A DNA stretch of 64,000 nt from Natribacillus halophilus (GTDB taxonomy: Bacteria; Bacillota; Bacilli; Bacillales; Marinococcaceae), in NCBI RefSeq assembly GCF_900100185.1, contig NZ_FNEN01000002.1, forward strand, positions 298,249 to 362,248, read 5' to 3'. A program made the translations under genes and the position numbers. The notes under the pieces are model-generated. The model was not told where the DNA came from, searched no databases, and saw only the letters and a list, made by a program, of their open reading frames with translations. This document shows, piece after piece, positions 10,474 through 19,901 of this stretch (the first letter of the stretch is position 1; each line of letters begins with the position of its first letter).

Positions 10474-12612
10474 TTATGCGGATGCTTCCTTTAAACCTGT
10501 CCCGACAACGGAACGTTCGAGGATTTCCACAACGTCAAGCGTCTCGATATCATCTTCGAGCCCTTTATCTTTCGTACCGTCACTGAGCATCGTCAAGCAA
10601 TAAGGACAGGCGCTGCCGATCATCGACGGATCCACTTCCAATGCCTGCTCGGTACGCGCGACATTGACCCTCTGGCCGGCTTCTTCTTCCATCCACATCA
10701 AGCCGCCTCCGGCACCGCAGCACATACCTTCTTCGCGATTCCGTGCCATTTCCACGACGTTAAGTCCGGGAACGGCGCGCAGGATTTCCCGCGGTGGATC
10801 ATATACTTCATTATAACGCCCGAGATAGCAAGAATCGTGGTAAGTGATCGTCTCATTCACCTCATGGGTAGGCTGAATTTTTCCTTCCTCCAAAAGCTGC
10901 ATAAGAAATTCCGTATGGTGATAGATTTCCACATCTTCCAAACCGAACTCCGGATATTCATTTTTAAAGAGATTGTACGCATGCGGGTCGATGGTGATAA
11001 TACGTTTCACATCATTTTTGGCGAATTCCTCGATATTCTTGGTCGCAAGCTCCTGAAAAAGAAACTCATTGCCGATCCGTCTCGGTGTGTCCCCAGAATT
11101 TCTTTCCTTGTTGCCGAGGATGGCAAAGGAAATGCCTGCTTCGTTGAGCAATTTCGCAAACGACGCTGCGATTTTCTGGCTGCGCTTATCATAGGAGCCC
11201 ATCGAACCGACGAAAAAGAGATAATCGAACGATTCGTCTTTTTTCTTCAAGTCCTTAACCGTTGGTACTTCGATATCTTCACGACTGTCTTTCCAGTTCT
11301 CCCGTTCTTTACGGTTAATGCCCCACGGGTTGCCCTGGCGCTCGATGTTCATCATCGCGCGCTGCGCATCCTGGTCCATTTTTCCTTCTGTTAGAACGAG
11401 ATAGCGTCTCATATCAAGGATTTTATCGACATGCTCGTTCGCCACCGGACAGGCATCCTCGCAATTGCGGCACGTCGTGCAAGCCCATAGTTCTTCTTCG
11501 GTGATGACATCGCCGATCAGATTCATGCTGTGCACATCTTTCGTTGCGGCCACTTCATCATTCCCACCCTGGTCGGCCAGCTGGTTCCCTGTCGCATCAC
11601 TAAACGCGTACGCGGGCATCCAGGGGGATTGCGAGGTGATCGCGGCGCCCTTTTCCGTCAAATGATCGCGCATCTTGATCAGCAAGTCCATCGGCGACAG
11701 CATCTTCCCGCTCCCGGTCGCCGGGCACACATTCGTACAACGCCCGCATTCCACACAGGCATACAAGTCCAATAACTGTTTCTGATCAAAATCTTCAATT
11801 TTGTTCTTGCCGAACTCTTCTTTTGTTTCATCTTCAAAATCAATCGATTCTAGTTTACCGGTCGGCTTCGTCGGTCCCACAAACACATTGGCCGGAGCCG
11901 CGATCAAGTGGGCGTGCTTCGATTGCGGAATATAGACGAGGAATGTAAGCAAAAACAGTAAATGTGCCCACCAGAAAACGTAGAATAACACACCGGCAGC
12001 GGTTGCTCCCAGCGGCTCAATCGCAAGGGCAATCACAGAAGAGGCCGGCTCATAAATACTCGCCGTGCTGCCTGCCAGCCAAACCGTTTCCGCTCCCTTT
12101 GCAGCCAGTTTAAACACCATGACCCCACTGAGGAGGATAAGGACAAGGCCGGCTTTCCAGCCGCGCTTCAAACGGACGATCTTCTCGATATACCGGCGAT
12201 AAAACGCCCAGACGACACCGAAAAGAATGATGAGTACGACAATTTCCTGTGACAATGTAAAAAATGGATACAACGGGCCAAACGGCAAGCTTCCCCCCGT
12301 ATTTAAACCCTTCCAAATGACATCAATCGCACTGAACTGAACGATGATAAACCCGTAGAAGAAAATCACGTGGATAATGCCACTTTTCTTATCCTTTAAC
12401 AATTTCTTCTGGCCAAACACATTGACCAGCACTGCTTTCCACCGTTCCTTCAGAGAATAAATAAAATTCGGTTTATCGCCAAGGCGTATGAAATCAACCC
12501 TTGTTTTCACCGCTCTATAAAATAAAAACAGGGCATAGAGTGTCACCGCCAGGAAAGCGATTACATGTAACCAATAAAGGATGTCTCCCACTCTCAACTT
12601 CCCCTTTCCCAT
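10474..12612 (-). CDS. fadF: Membrane Fe-S oxidoreductase FadF (HdrD/GlpC-like)
   Basis: 712-residue electron carrier thought to pass electrons from acyl-CoA dehydrogenase/ETF to menaquinone. Residues 1-230 hold about five to six membrane helices (NarI-like). Two ferredoxin-type clusters follow, with Cys286, 289, 292, 296 in CVECGRCTNVC and Cys378, 381, 384, 388 in CTTCRNCEDAC. The C-terminal half has two CCG-type regions (HDSCYLGRYN and CCGAGGG, then CPYCLTM). The B. subtilis homologue YwjF has about the same length and the same neighbourhood. The acdA acyl-CoA dehydrogenase gene usual beside it is absent here. Confidence 0.94.
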   Translation of the reverse strand: MGKGKLRVGDILYWLHVIAFLAVTLYALFLFYRAVKTRVDFIRLGDKPNFIYSLKERWKAVLVNVFGQKKLLKDKKSGIIHVIFFYGFIIVQFSAIDVIWKGLNTGGSLPFGPLYPFFTLSQEIVVLIILFGVVWAFYRRYIEKIVRLKRGWKAGLVLILLSGVMVFKLAAKGAETVWLAGSTASIYEPASSVIALAIEPLGATAAGVLFYVFWWAHLLFLLTFLVYIPQSKHAHLIAAPANVFVGPTKPTGKLESIDFEDETKEEFGKNKIEDFDQKQLLDLYACVECGRCTNVCPATGSGKMLSPMDLLIKMRDHLTEKGAAITSQSPWMPAYAFSDATGNQLADQGGNDEVAATKDVHSMNLIGDVITEEELWACTTCRNCEDACPVANEHVDKILDMRRYLVLTEGKMDQDAQRAMMNIERQGNPWGINRKERENWKDSREDIEVPTVKDLKKKDESFDYLFFVGSMGSYDKRSQKIAASFAKLLNEAGISFAILGNKERNSGDTPRRIGNEFLFQELATKNIEEFAKNDVKRIITIDPHAYNLFKNEYPEFGLEDVEIYHHTEFLMQLLEEGKIQPTHEVNETITYHDSCYLGRYNEVYDPPREILRAVPGLNVVEMARNREEGMCCGAGGGLMWMEEEAGQRVNVARTEQALEVDPSMIGSACPYCLTMLSDGTKDKGLEDDIETLDVVEILERSVVGTGLKEASA

Positions 12613-12781
12613 ATGTTTATCTTTATGATTTGAGACAAGTATAACAAAAAACAGACTGAATATCCATTCATTTTTTCACTTCCGTGAAATATAGAAGGGA
12701 CCTTAACAGCATAAAAATGTTCATGACAACAATAATAAAGGGCATATTAAAAAGGAGTACAAAAGAACGGAGGCAGCAGTT

Positions 12782-13984
12782 ATGTTCATGACGATCCTGA
12801 TCACGATCATCGTCGTTGTGCTGATCATCGCCATTTGGTTCATCATTGATTTTCGATATGGCCGCGAACGGCATCAACACCTTGCGTCGACAGCAAAAGT
12901 ATTTCACCGCCGCCACGGGGAGGCCCAATTGCTCAAGGATGGCCGCAAGTATTTTCAATACTTGTTTGCCGATATCGAGCAGGCGCAAAACCATATTCAT
13001 ATGTCCACTTTTATTATCAAGGAACCAGGTATCGGCACGCAACTATTGGCGCTATTGGAACGGAAAGCACGAGACGGCATACAGGTGCGCCTGCTCGTGG
13101 ACCGCTTTGGCAGCAGACTCGGTAAAGCTACGATCAAACGCATACAAGCTTCGGGCGTTTCTTTTGCCTATGCGCATAAGCCGGGATTTCCGTTTATCTT
13201 CTATAGCGGGAACCGTCGCTACCATCGTAAAATCACCGTTATCGACGGACAGATCGCCTATTGCGGAGGCTTTAATGTTGGGGATGAATACGTGGGAAAA
13301 GAACAAATGGGATACTGGCGGGATTACCATGTACGATTACAAAAAGAAGGTGTCGCCGATTTACAGGAAGTCTTTCTGGACGATTGGGCAGAAGCAGGCG
13401 GGACCGTTCCGAATAATATTTTGCCCGCAACCCGGGAGCAAGGATCAGAGCCATTGCAGTTATTCGCAACCGAAGGGCTTGGCCATGCTGACCACCTCGC
13501 TGAATGGTTCGAGTCGGCCGAGAATTATGTCCTTATTGCCAGCCCCTATTACGTTCCCGGCAATCTCATTCAGAGTGCGGTCGTCGACATGGGCAAACGG
13601 GGAGTACAAGTCGACATTTTGCTTCCACGAAAAGAAGATCACCCGCTTGTTAAGGACGGAGCCTATGCCTACTTTCGCAAACTATTGCAAGCTAATGTCA
13701 ATATTTATGAGTACACTCCCGGGTTTTTCCACGGCAAAGCGATTATCATCGACGGAACATTCCTGAATATCGGTTCAGCGAAATTCGATAAGCGCAGCTT
13801 TTTCTTAAATGATGAGTTGGATCTTTTCTTTCATGAACCCGGACACATGATAGCCGACGCTGAAGCCATCGTGCGGGAAGATATGTCATCAGCCAAACAA
13901 ATCACGATGCAGGACATTGAACAGCGCACATGGTTTGAAAAAGCGAAGACGAAAGTCGCTACGTGGATTTCGGATCTTTTGTGA
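12782..13984 (+). CDS. cls: Phospholipase D-like cardiolipin synthase (YwjE/ClsB type)
   Basis: 400-residue membrane enzyme, probably making cardiolipin from phosphatidylglycerol. One N-terminal helix (about 3-22) is followed by two PLD domains. HKD motif 1 is YHRKITVIDG (His148, Lys150, Asp155), and motif 2 is FHGKAIIIDG (His317, Lys319, Asp324) with the downstream GSAKFDKRS. A single N-terminal helix fits the YwjE (ClsB) group. GGAGG lies eight bases before the ATG. It is divergent from fadF as in B. subtilis. Confidence 0.92.
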   Translation: MFMTILITIIVVVLIIAIWFIIDFRYGRERHQHLASTAKVFHRRHGEAQLLKDGRKYFQYLFADIEQAQNHIHMSTFIIKEPGIGTQLLALLERKARDGIQVRLLVDRFGSRLGKATIKRIQASGVSFAYAHKPGFPFIFYSGNRRYHRKITVIDGQIAYCGGFNVGDEYVGKEQMGYWRDYHVRLQKEGVADLQEVFLDDWAEAGGTVPNNILPATREQGSEPLQLFATEGLGHADHLAEWFESAENYVLIASPYYVPGNLIQSAVVDMGKRGVQVDILLPRKEDHPLVKDGAYAYFRKLLQANVNIYEYTPGFFHGKAIIIDGTFLNIGSAKFDKRSFFLNDELDLFFHEPGHMIADAEAIVREDMSSAKQITMQDIEQRTWFEKAKTKVATWISDLL

Positions 13985-13991
13985 CGGTCGC

Positions 13992-14124
13992 ACGAGTTAG
14001 GGCGCCATAAACCAACGTTGACGACCTAACGACTTCCGTCTTAACAAGTTAGGGCTCCAAAAATCAATGTTGACGACTTAACGACTCTCTCCTTAACGAG
14101 TTAGGGCGTCATAAACCAATTCAC
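13992..14124. repeat. 52-bp tandem array, family B, locus 1
   Basis: Units start at 13992, 14044 and 14096 (52, 52 and a partial). Each carries GTTAGGGCGCCATAAACC, then GTTGACGACCTAAC, an imperfect palindrome about 35 bases long. The same family, with better-matched arms, recurs at 40639-40788. It lies between cls and the TAXI operon. Confidence 0.9.
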
Positions 14125-14125
14125 A

Positions 14126-14469
14126 GCTACAGGAGATCACTCATTTTTAACCGTTTGCTGACACTGTTTTCCACATAATCAAGTAGCGCTTTAAAGCACT
14201 TGACTGAAATCGCTTCCAATGATAATCTTTGAACACGATAAACTGATTAGATCTTACCCTATCCAGCGCCCGGATAGGTTCTAGGGTTATGTTATCAGCC
14301 AGTTTACTGCCCAGTGCAAAAGATCGTGCACGAAAGAGTAGACTGGTTTTTTTAGGCTGAATTCTGGGGAGGTGTTCAGTGCAGGGACATACAATTAAAA
14401 CTTGCTGAATACAATGTGTTGATTTATAATTATACATTATTAATTTTTTATAATAGGGGGAATAATAGC
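14126..14469. other. Gap before the TAXI operon, no gene supported
   Basis: No protein-coding gene is convincing here. A minus-strand open frame of 111 codons (14147-14482) has no ribosome site I can see and no family I recognise; its C-terminal half could be a decayed gene. A small dyad CTATCC / GGATAG lies near 14260. The A+T-rich 14400-14460 segment, ending in AGGGGG, supplies the promoter area and ribosome site for the next gene. Confidence 0.4.
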
Positions 14470-15465
14470 ATGAGAAAAACATCGATGATGAAGTTCCTTG
14501 GGGTCATCACAACGGCTTTACTTGTATCCGCTTGCAACGGAGACGAAGATGCCGGTGAAAACGGAGATGACGGCGAAGATGTGGAAGACTTGTTCGTGAC
14601 CATTGCTGCCGGTGGGACGGAAGGCGTTTATTATCAGATTGCCGGCGCCATGTCCAATATCTATGAAGACGAAGGGATCGATACATCTGTCCAGGCGACA
14701 GGAGCTTCGGTTGAAAACATTAACCTGTTGCAAAGCGATCAGGCAGAGCTTGCCATTGTGATGGCCGATGCCACCGAGCAAGCGTAAGAAGGCTTCGGCC
14801 CATTCGAGGATGAAGAGCCCATGGATAACCTGGTCGGCATCGGCGGTTTATATCCGAATGTTGTTCAAATCATTACAACGGAGGGGTCAGGCATTGAAAC
14901 GTTTTCCGACCTTGAAGGCGCAGATGTAGCTATCGGCGATGCCAATTCCGGTGTAGAATTAAACGCGCGTATGATGTTCGAAGCTCATGACATGAGCTAT
15001 GACGATATCAATGAAGATTATTTGGATTATGGGGAAGCGATCGACCAAATCCGTAACGGCGTCATCGATGCCGCGTTCGTCACCAGTGGCCTTCCCAACC
15101 CGGCGGCTATGGATTTGAGCAGCACCAATGATGTCACTGTTGTCGAAGTCGAAGACGACGGCATGGAGTATTTGGAGGAAAACTATGAATCTTTCCTTGA
15201 ACACGAAGTTCCGGCCGATACGTATGACAATGATGAAGACATTCAGACAGCTGCCATCACGAATCAATTAATCCCTAATCCCGATCTATCCGACGAAGAA
15301 GTCTATGAACTCACCCGTGCATTCTATGAAAACCTGGATGATATTCACGCCTCCCACGATGCTGCTGAAGATATTGACATTGAAGACGTCGAAGAAGGAT
15401 TAAACGTGCCTATGCATCCGGGAGCTGAACAGTACTTCGAAGAAGAAGGCGTTCTCGACGAATAA
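14470..15465 (+). pseudogene. TAXI-type TRAP transporter binding protein, interrupted by a stop
   Basis: Solute-binding lipoprotein of a TAXI TRAP transporter. The ATG at 14470 has a GGGGG site. A lipobox (LLVSAC near residue 22) and an acidic linker lead into FVTIAAGGTEGVYYQIAG and the rest of the family pattern. After codon 105 an in-frame TAA (14785-14787) replaces what is normally an aromatic or similar residue in ATEQA-x-EGFGPF. Reading resumes in the same frame to 15465, so the whole chain would be 331 residues, the usual family length. There is no frameshift and codon use is normal on both sides. This is a recent nonsense mutation, a sequencing error or, less likely, readthrough. The downstream transporter genes look intact. 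Confidence 0.88.
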
Positions 15466-15481
15466 AAAGAAAGCGAGGGGG

Positions 15482-15516
15482 ATGAGGGGGCGGTATGTCC
15501 GCTCCCTCATGTTCTT
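15482..15516 (+). repeat. Intercistronic hairpin in the TAXI operon
   Basis: ATGAGGGGGCGG and CCGCTCCCTCAT pair around TATGT just after the binding-protein gene, followed by GTTCTTT. It resembles a weak terminator or RNA-processing stem that would set the ratio of binding protein to permease mRNA. Confidence 0.65.
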
Positions 15517-15517
15517 T

Positions 15518-16006
15518 ATGAAAAAAATAATAATCGGAACGCTTACGCTTGTTATCCTTATTTTCGCTTTCTGGTATTTTCTTCCGCAACAAACGTACCT
15601 CACCTTCTCTTCCCAGCGTACGGATGAAGTTGTTTTACAAAAACCGGTCGAAGCAGGCGATGAAGTGGAAATCGGCTGGATTCACTCCGTCGAACACACA
15701 CCATGGATCGAAACGTTTCGGATCAACGAAGAAGACCACTTGATCTTGACCGAAACACGGTTTAAATCGTATGGCGCTGGCACACCGGAGGACACAGACG
15801 GTACATTAAGGGTGGAAGACGGATTTATGATCATCACGGATTTACACGAAACGTTTGAGGCCTACCATTGGTTTCATTCCTATAACGTGGATTACACCAT
15901 CTCGATTAATGACCGGACAACCATTGAAACCACCGCGCTTCCCGATCAGACACCGATGGAAATGAAAGTGGAAAGGGAGGTGCCGTTCGTATCTAGCTTC
16001 TTCTGA
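15518..16006 (+). CDS. DUF1850 family protein of TAXI TRAP operons
   Basis: Protein of about 162 residues with one N-terminal membrane helix (KKIIIGTLTLVILIFAFWYF) and an extracytoplasmic domain with the DUF1850 pattern (GWIHSVEHTPWIETF, FKSYGAGTPED). Genes of this family regularly lie between the binding protein and fused permease of TAXI transporters, as here, but their role is unknown. Start choice is uncertain: ATGs at 15482, 15509 and 15518 are in frame. The first lies inside a stable hairpin and directly abuts its ribosome site. The last gives a normal signal-anchor and is used here. Confidence 0.82.
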   Translation: MKKIIIGTLTLVILIFAFWYFLPQQTYLTFSSQRTDEVVLQKPVEAGDEVEIGWIHSVEHTPWIETFRINEEDHLILTETRFKSYGAGTPEDTDGTLRVEDGFMIITDLHETFEAYHWFHSYNVDYTISINDRTTIETTALPDQTPMEMKVEREVPFVSSFF

Positions 16007-16027
16007 CAGAAAGGGTGAACGAACATC

Positions 16028-18001
16028 ATGAATCAGGAAAATGCGCGAACTGATGAACAGCTGGATCAAAACCAGGAAGAAGTACTTGAAAAATATGATA
16101 CGGAATCCCGTCTCCGCAGCTTTAATAACCGTTTTCTCGTGATCCTTGTTACAGTTATTGCCGTATCCATGTCGCTGTATCATCTTATTACCGCTTTTAC
16201 CGGACCACCCGTCCCAACACTCGTCCATCGTGCCTTACACGTTTCCTTTATACTCATCCTTGTTTTTATTCTTTTTCCGCCGACGAAAAAAGCAAGAAGA
16301 GATCGTCTGCCTTTTTATGATATTGGACTGGCCCTTTTATCTATCCCTTCCACGATTTATTTATTCGTCAATTATGAGGACATTGTTACCCGTGGTGGAT
16401 TGCCCATTACCGAAGATATCATTATGGGGACGTTACTGGTCATCCTTGTTTTTGAAGCCGGCCGACGGGTAACCGGCGCTGCCCTGCCGATTCTCGCATT
16501 ACTTTTTATTCTTTACGCGATGTTTGGCCAGGATTTGCCGGGGATTTTTACACACCGGGGTTATGATTGGTCACAATTAGCCGAGCAGTTTTATATGACG
16601 ACGGAAGGGATTTTTGGTACGCCTGTTGGGGTATCATCCACTTATATTATTCTCTTTATTATCTTTGGTGCTTTTTTATTAAAATCGGGAATGGGGCAAC
16701 TTTTCAATGATCTCGCTTTAGCTATTACCGGGAAACAGAAAGGCGGCCCCGCGAAAGTATCGGTCATAGCCACCGGTTTTCTCGGCAGCATTCAGGGTTC
16801 GGCGATCGCGAATACGGTTACTACCGGTAACTTTACGATTCCCTTAATGAAGAAAATCGGCTATCACCGCAACTTCGCCGGGGCTGTGGAGTCTTCCGCT
16901 TCGGTGGGCGGTCAACTTCTGCCGCCCATTATGGGGGCTGCCGCTTTTATTATGGCGGAGACACTGGGCGTGCCTTACGCGGAAATTGCCTTAATTGCCA
17001 TTTTACCGGCCCTACTCTATTATCTCGGCATTCTCACGCAAGTGCATGTGCGTGCGACCAAAGACAATCTATCCGGGATTCCACGCGCTGAACTACCAAA
17101 CATCATCGACGTTCTGAAAGAGCGTGGGCACTTGCTGTTGCCGATTTTCTTTCTTATTTATATGCTGTTCATCGCCGGAGTGACGGTGATTTATGCCGCG
17201 GCCTGGACCATTGTCGTTACCGTCGTCGTTAGCGCGTTCCGCAAATCCACACGTATGAACATTAGAGATATGATTGATGCGTTGGAAACGGGAGCACGCA
17301 CGACGGTTACCGTTGCCGTTGCCTGTGCCACAGTCGGGTTTATCGTCGGTATTTCCAGTTTAACGGGATTCGGCATTAACCTCGCCAATGCGATCGTGGC
17401 CATCGGCGGCGAAAGCTTGTTCTTAACCCTTCTATTCACGATGGTGGCTTGTATTGTTCTCGGCATGGGGATGCCAAGTATTCCCGCCTATATCATTACG
17501 GCGACAATGGCCGCTCCCGCTCTCGTTCAACTCGGCGTTCAGCCGGTTGTGGCGCACTTGTTCGTCTTCTATTTCGGCATTTTCGCCAACATCACGCCGC
17601 CTGTGGCGCTCGCAGCCTTTGCTGCCGCCGGTTTATCAGGAGGCAGCCCGATGCGAACAGGTTTCCACGCGCTGAAATTAGCCTTGGCCGGGTTTGTCGT
17701 TCCGTTTATGTTTGTGTATAACGAGTCGCTATTATTGATTGACACAGCCTTACTGAACAGCATCCTCGTTATCATAACCGCTACCGTTGGGGTACTAATG
17801 ATTGGTATCGCGGCAGAAAGATATTTTCTCTACAAGCTTAATCTCTTGTTCAGCGCATTAATGGCCGTTGGAGGGATCATGTTCCTCTACCCGGGCGTGA
17901 TGTCAGACGTTATTTCGTTGGCCATTCTTGTGGCGATTCTAGCTATTCAATTCATTACTCGAAAGCGGCAAGGGACACCCGACTTATCCACAGCTTATTA
18001 A
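16028..18001 (+). CDS. TRAP transporter fused permease subunit (TAXI type)
   Basis: 657-residue integral membrane protein fusing the 4-helix DctQ-like and 12-helix DctM-like parts, as is usual for TAXI systems. After a cytosolic acidic N-terminus (about 1-38), hydrophobic helices run through the chain. The conserved blocks FLGSIQGSAIANTVTTG, SASVGGQLLPPIMGAAAF and LGMGMPSIPAYIITA mark the DctM domain. It drives sodium- or proton-coupled uptake of a carboxylate (glutamate, dicarboxylates or similar) delivered by the binding protein at 14470. An AAAGGGTG site precedes the ATG. Confidence 0.94.
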   Translation: MNQENARTDEQLDQNQEEVLEKYDTESRLRSFNNRFLVILVTVIAVSMSLYHLITAFTGPPVPTLVHRALHVSFILILVFILFPPTKKARRDRLPFYDIGLALLSIPSTIYLFVNYEDIVTRGGLPITEDIIMGTLLVILVFEAGRRVTGAALPILALLFILYAMFGQDLPGIFTHRGYDWSQLAEQFYMTTEGIFGTPVGVSSTYIILFIIFGAFLLKSGMGQLFNDLALAITGKQKGGPAKVSVIATGFLGSIQGSAIANTVTTGNFTIPLMKKIGYHRNFAGAVESSASVGGQLLPPIMGAAAFIMAETLGVPYAEIALIAILPALLYYLGILTQVHVRATKDNLSGIPRAELPNIIDVLKERGHLLLPIFFLIYMLFIAGVTVIYAAAWTIVVTVVVSAFRKSTRMNIRDMIDALETGARTTVTVAVACATVGFIVGISSLTGFGINLANAIVAIGGESLFLTLLFTMVACIVLGMGMPSIPAYIITATMAAPALVQLGVQPVVAHLFVFYFGIFANITPPVALAAFAAAGLSGGSPMRTGFHALKLALAGFVVPFMFVYNESLLLIDTALLNSILVIITATVGVLMIGIAAERYFLYKLNLLFSALMAVGGIMFLYPGVMSDVISLAILVAILAIQFITRKRQGTPDLSTAY

Positions 18002-18010
18002 CATTAGTGA

Positions 18011-18046
18011 AGGCTTGCGCTGACTGTGCGCAAGCCTCTTCATTTT
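18011..18046 (+). terminator. Terminator of the TAXI TRAP operon
   Basis: AGGCTTGCGC and GCGCAAGCCT pair around TGACTGT, then CTTCATTTTA. It ends the operon just before the convergent oxidase-like gene. Confidence 0.85.
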
Positions 18047-18488
18047 ATAACGTAATTTCCTGCGGCGTCTCCAGCTCGTCATCATTACGATAACGGATCA
18101 CGGTCGGTCGGCAGATGAGGACGATAAAACGATCATCCTCCGGTCCACTATATTTTTCGGCGACTTTTTCTGACCAGGCTTTCTTGCGGTCGTCGGGATT
18201 AGTAGCGATTTCCGCTTCCGCCTCAATTTCAAGGAAAGCTTCACCGCGTTCACGTTCTTCATACCCGAGCAAAATATGAACGTGCGGGTTATCTTCAATA
18301 TCCTCCACTTTGTGGGTATCTTCCGCTGTAGGGGTAAAAAGGGTAAACCCTTCATGGTGAAACGTCATATACCGGGCATAAGGCTGATTATCCTTAATCG
18401 TGGATAATACGCCTATGCGGTTCAATTTCAATACTTCGGCCACGCGTTCTTGCAATTCTTCCCTGGACACGATAGTTTCCCCCTTCAA
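18045..18488 (-). CDS. Pyridoxamine 5'-phosphate oxidase-like protein
   Basis: 147-residue flavin-binding split-barrel protein of the general stress protein 26 / PNPOx-like family. Recognisable parts are IGVLSTIKDNQPYARYM near the N-terminus and a C-terminal FIVLICRPTVIRYR. It probably binds FMN or a related cofactor; the substrate is unknown. Its ATG at 18488 follows a GGGG-rich site. It stands alone, convergent with the TRAP operon and divergent from the next gene. Confidence 0.85.
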   Translation of the reverse strand: MKGETIVSREELQERVAEVLKLNRIGVLSTIKDNQPYARYMTFHHEGFTLFTPTAEDTHKVEDIEDNPHVHILLGYEERERGEAFLEIEAEAEIATNPDDRKKAWSEKVAEKYSGPEDDRFIVLICRPTVIRYRNDDELETPQEITL

Positions 18489-18580
18489 ATATTGGCTATC
18501 GTTACCATACCCGAAAGTTCTTATTTTTACTCACCTTACAGCATATGGATGAATAACGGCCTTGGAAGGAGCTGACTGCT

Positions 18581-19516
18581 TTGAAAAAAATAAAAAGCCG
18601 TGCGCTTCGCCCCGGACATACACTCGGGCTCGCCATGCCCGCGAGCCCTGTTAAAAAGGAAGCGTTGGATAAGGCAATCGCTGTGATTGAAAATCTTGGT
18701 TTTCATACCCAACTGGCCCGTCGTTTTGAAAAAAATAACCCTCATTTTCTGGCCGGCGATATCAGCAGTCGTGTCGGCGAATTGCACCAGCTTTTTGTCG
18801 ATCCTGAAGTCGACGGGATTCTTTGTTTACGCGGAGGGTATGGAACCCCGGGCCTTCTCCCTCACCTGGATTATTCATTGATTGCAAAACATCCGAAACT
18901 ATTGATCGGTTATAGCGATATCACCGCCCTGCACATTGCGCTCCAGCAAAATAGTAAAATGATCACGTTGCATGGACCAATGGCAGCGACGGACCTGCTT
19001 GAGGCTCCCCCTTTTACGGTCGAGCATTTTTTGCAAAGCCTGCGAGCTGAAAGCTGGCCGCAGCGATTGGTGAATCCGGAACACTATCCGATGAAAACCC
19101 TTGTTCATGGGATGGCAACGGGCATTTTAACCGGCGGGAATCTAAGCGTTCTTGTCGGATTGATGGGCACACCTTTTGAAATTGATACACGCGGAAAGGT
19201 GCTTTTTCTTGAAGATGTGGGCGAGGAACCATATCGGGTGGATCGGGCGCTTACGCAATTGGCATTAGCGGGAAAACTTGATGAGGCAGCGGGATTCATT
19301 CTCGGAACGTGCAAGGATTGTACGTCCACAGCTTATCCACAGGGCGAAAACGTGCTCGCGGTATGTGAACGCATCCTCGCCCCCTACGGCAAGCCGACGA
19401 TTTATAATGTGCAAGCCGGCCACGGGGACTTCCAACTTACACTACCACTCGGGGCTGGCACCCGGGTAGATGCGACGAATAAACATATCGATATCCTGGA
19501 AAGCGTGGTGATCTAA
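18581..19516 (+). CDS. LD-carboxypeptidase (MEROPS S66)
   Basis: 311-residue serine peptidase that removes the terminal D-Ala from L,D-tetrapeptides in peptidoglycan recycling, or processes related peptides. The catalytic triad is visible as Ser112 in IGYSDIT, Glu211 in LEDVGE and His281 in QAGHGD. RGGYGTPGLLPHLD precedes the nucleophile. The start is TTG at 18581, with AGGAG nine bases before it. No signal peptide, so it is cytosolic like LdcA. It would fit with the amino-sugar salvage genes near 55-61 kb, though it is not adjacent. Confidence 0.92.
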   Translation: MKKIKSRALRPGHTLGLAMPASPVKKEALDKAIAVIENLGFHTQLARRFEKNNPHFLAGDISSRVGELHQLFVDPEVDGILCLRGGYGTPGLLPHLDYSLIAKHPKLLIGYSDITALHIALQQNSKMITLHGPMAATDLLEAPPFTVEHFLQSLRAESWPQRLVNPEHYPMKTLVHGMATGILTGGNLSVLVGLMGTPFEIDTRGKVLFLEDVGEEPYRVDRALTQLALAGKLDEAAGFILGTCKDCTSTAYPQGENVLAVCERILAPYGKPTIYNVQAGHGDFQLTLPLGAGTRVDATNKHIDILESVVI

Positions 19517-19611
19517 GGCGGGATGTAATATAAACGTGCGCAAATAGCGGAACTGAAGACCTATATCAAGACAAAAAATCTGGTGATGTGGTCGAAAAAC
19601 GCGTCTTTCGG

Positions 19612-19765
19612 ATTCGGACATTTTTTTGCCGAATGATCTTGGTTGTGTCCGTATGATCCTCCCATTCGGACAATCTTGACTTGATCAGCCCCTTCTTTTG
19701 TCCGAATGAGCGCTCTATTCGGACAGTTTTCACCGATCATCAGTGGAATTGTCCGAATAGCCAAC
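19612..19765. repeat. 52-bp tandem array, family C, locus 1
   Basis: Units begin at 19612, 19664 and 19717 (52, 53 and partial). Each begins ATTCGGACA and carries TGTCCGTAT or TGTCCGAAT about 35 bases later. In units 2 and 3 the arms match perfectly (ATTCGGACA / TGTCCGAAT). The same family lies at 49092-49248. A minus-strand open frame over these repeats is not a gene. Most of the 385-base gap after the LD-carboxypeptidase is this array. Confidence 0.9.
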
Positions 19766-19901
19766 TTGGTTCCTACAAATGATTCGTACATATCGAAAGG
19801 ATCCTTTATGAAACCCGTGGACGCAGCGGTGCGGATCTAAATCTAACACAAAAATCTCGCTATTATTTTATGCTATCATGGTGATACTGGAGGTGAATGC
19901 A

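Noticed and set aside
12613-12781. FadR-type operator in the fadF-cls gap
   Set aside because: TGAATATCCATTCA near 12657 resembles half of the consensus but is four bases too short.
14147-14482. 111-codon minus-strand frame before the TAXI operon
   Set aside because: No ribosome site or recognised family; I could not show that it is a gene or name what it might have come from.
19561-19791. 76-codon minus-strand open frame
   Set aside because: It lies entirely over the family C repeats; its repeated peptide simply mirrors the DNA repeat.
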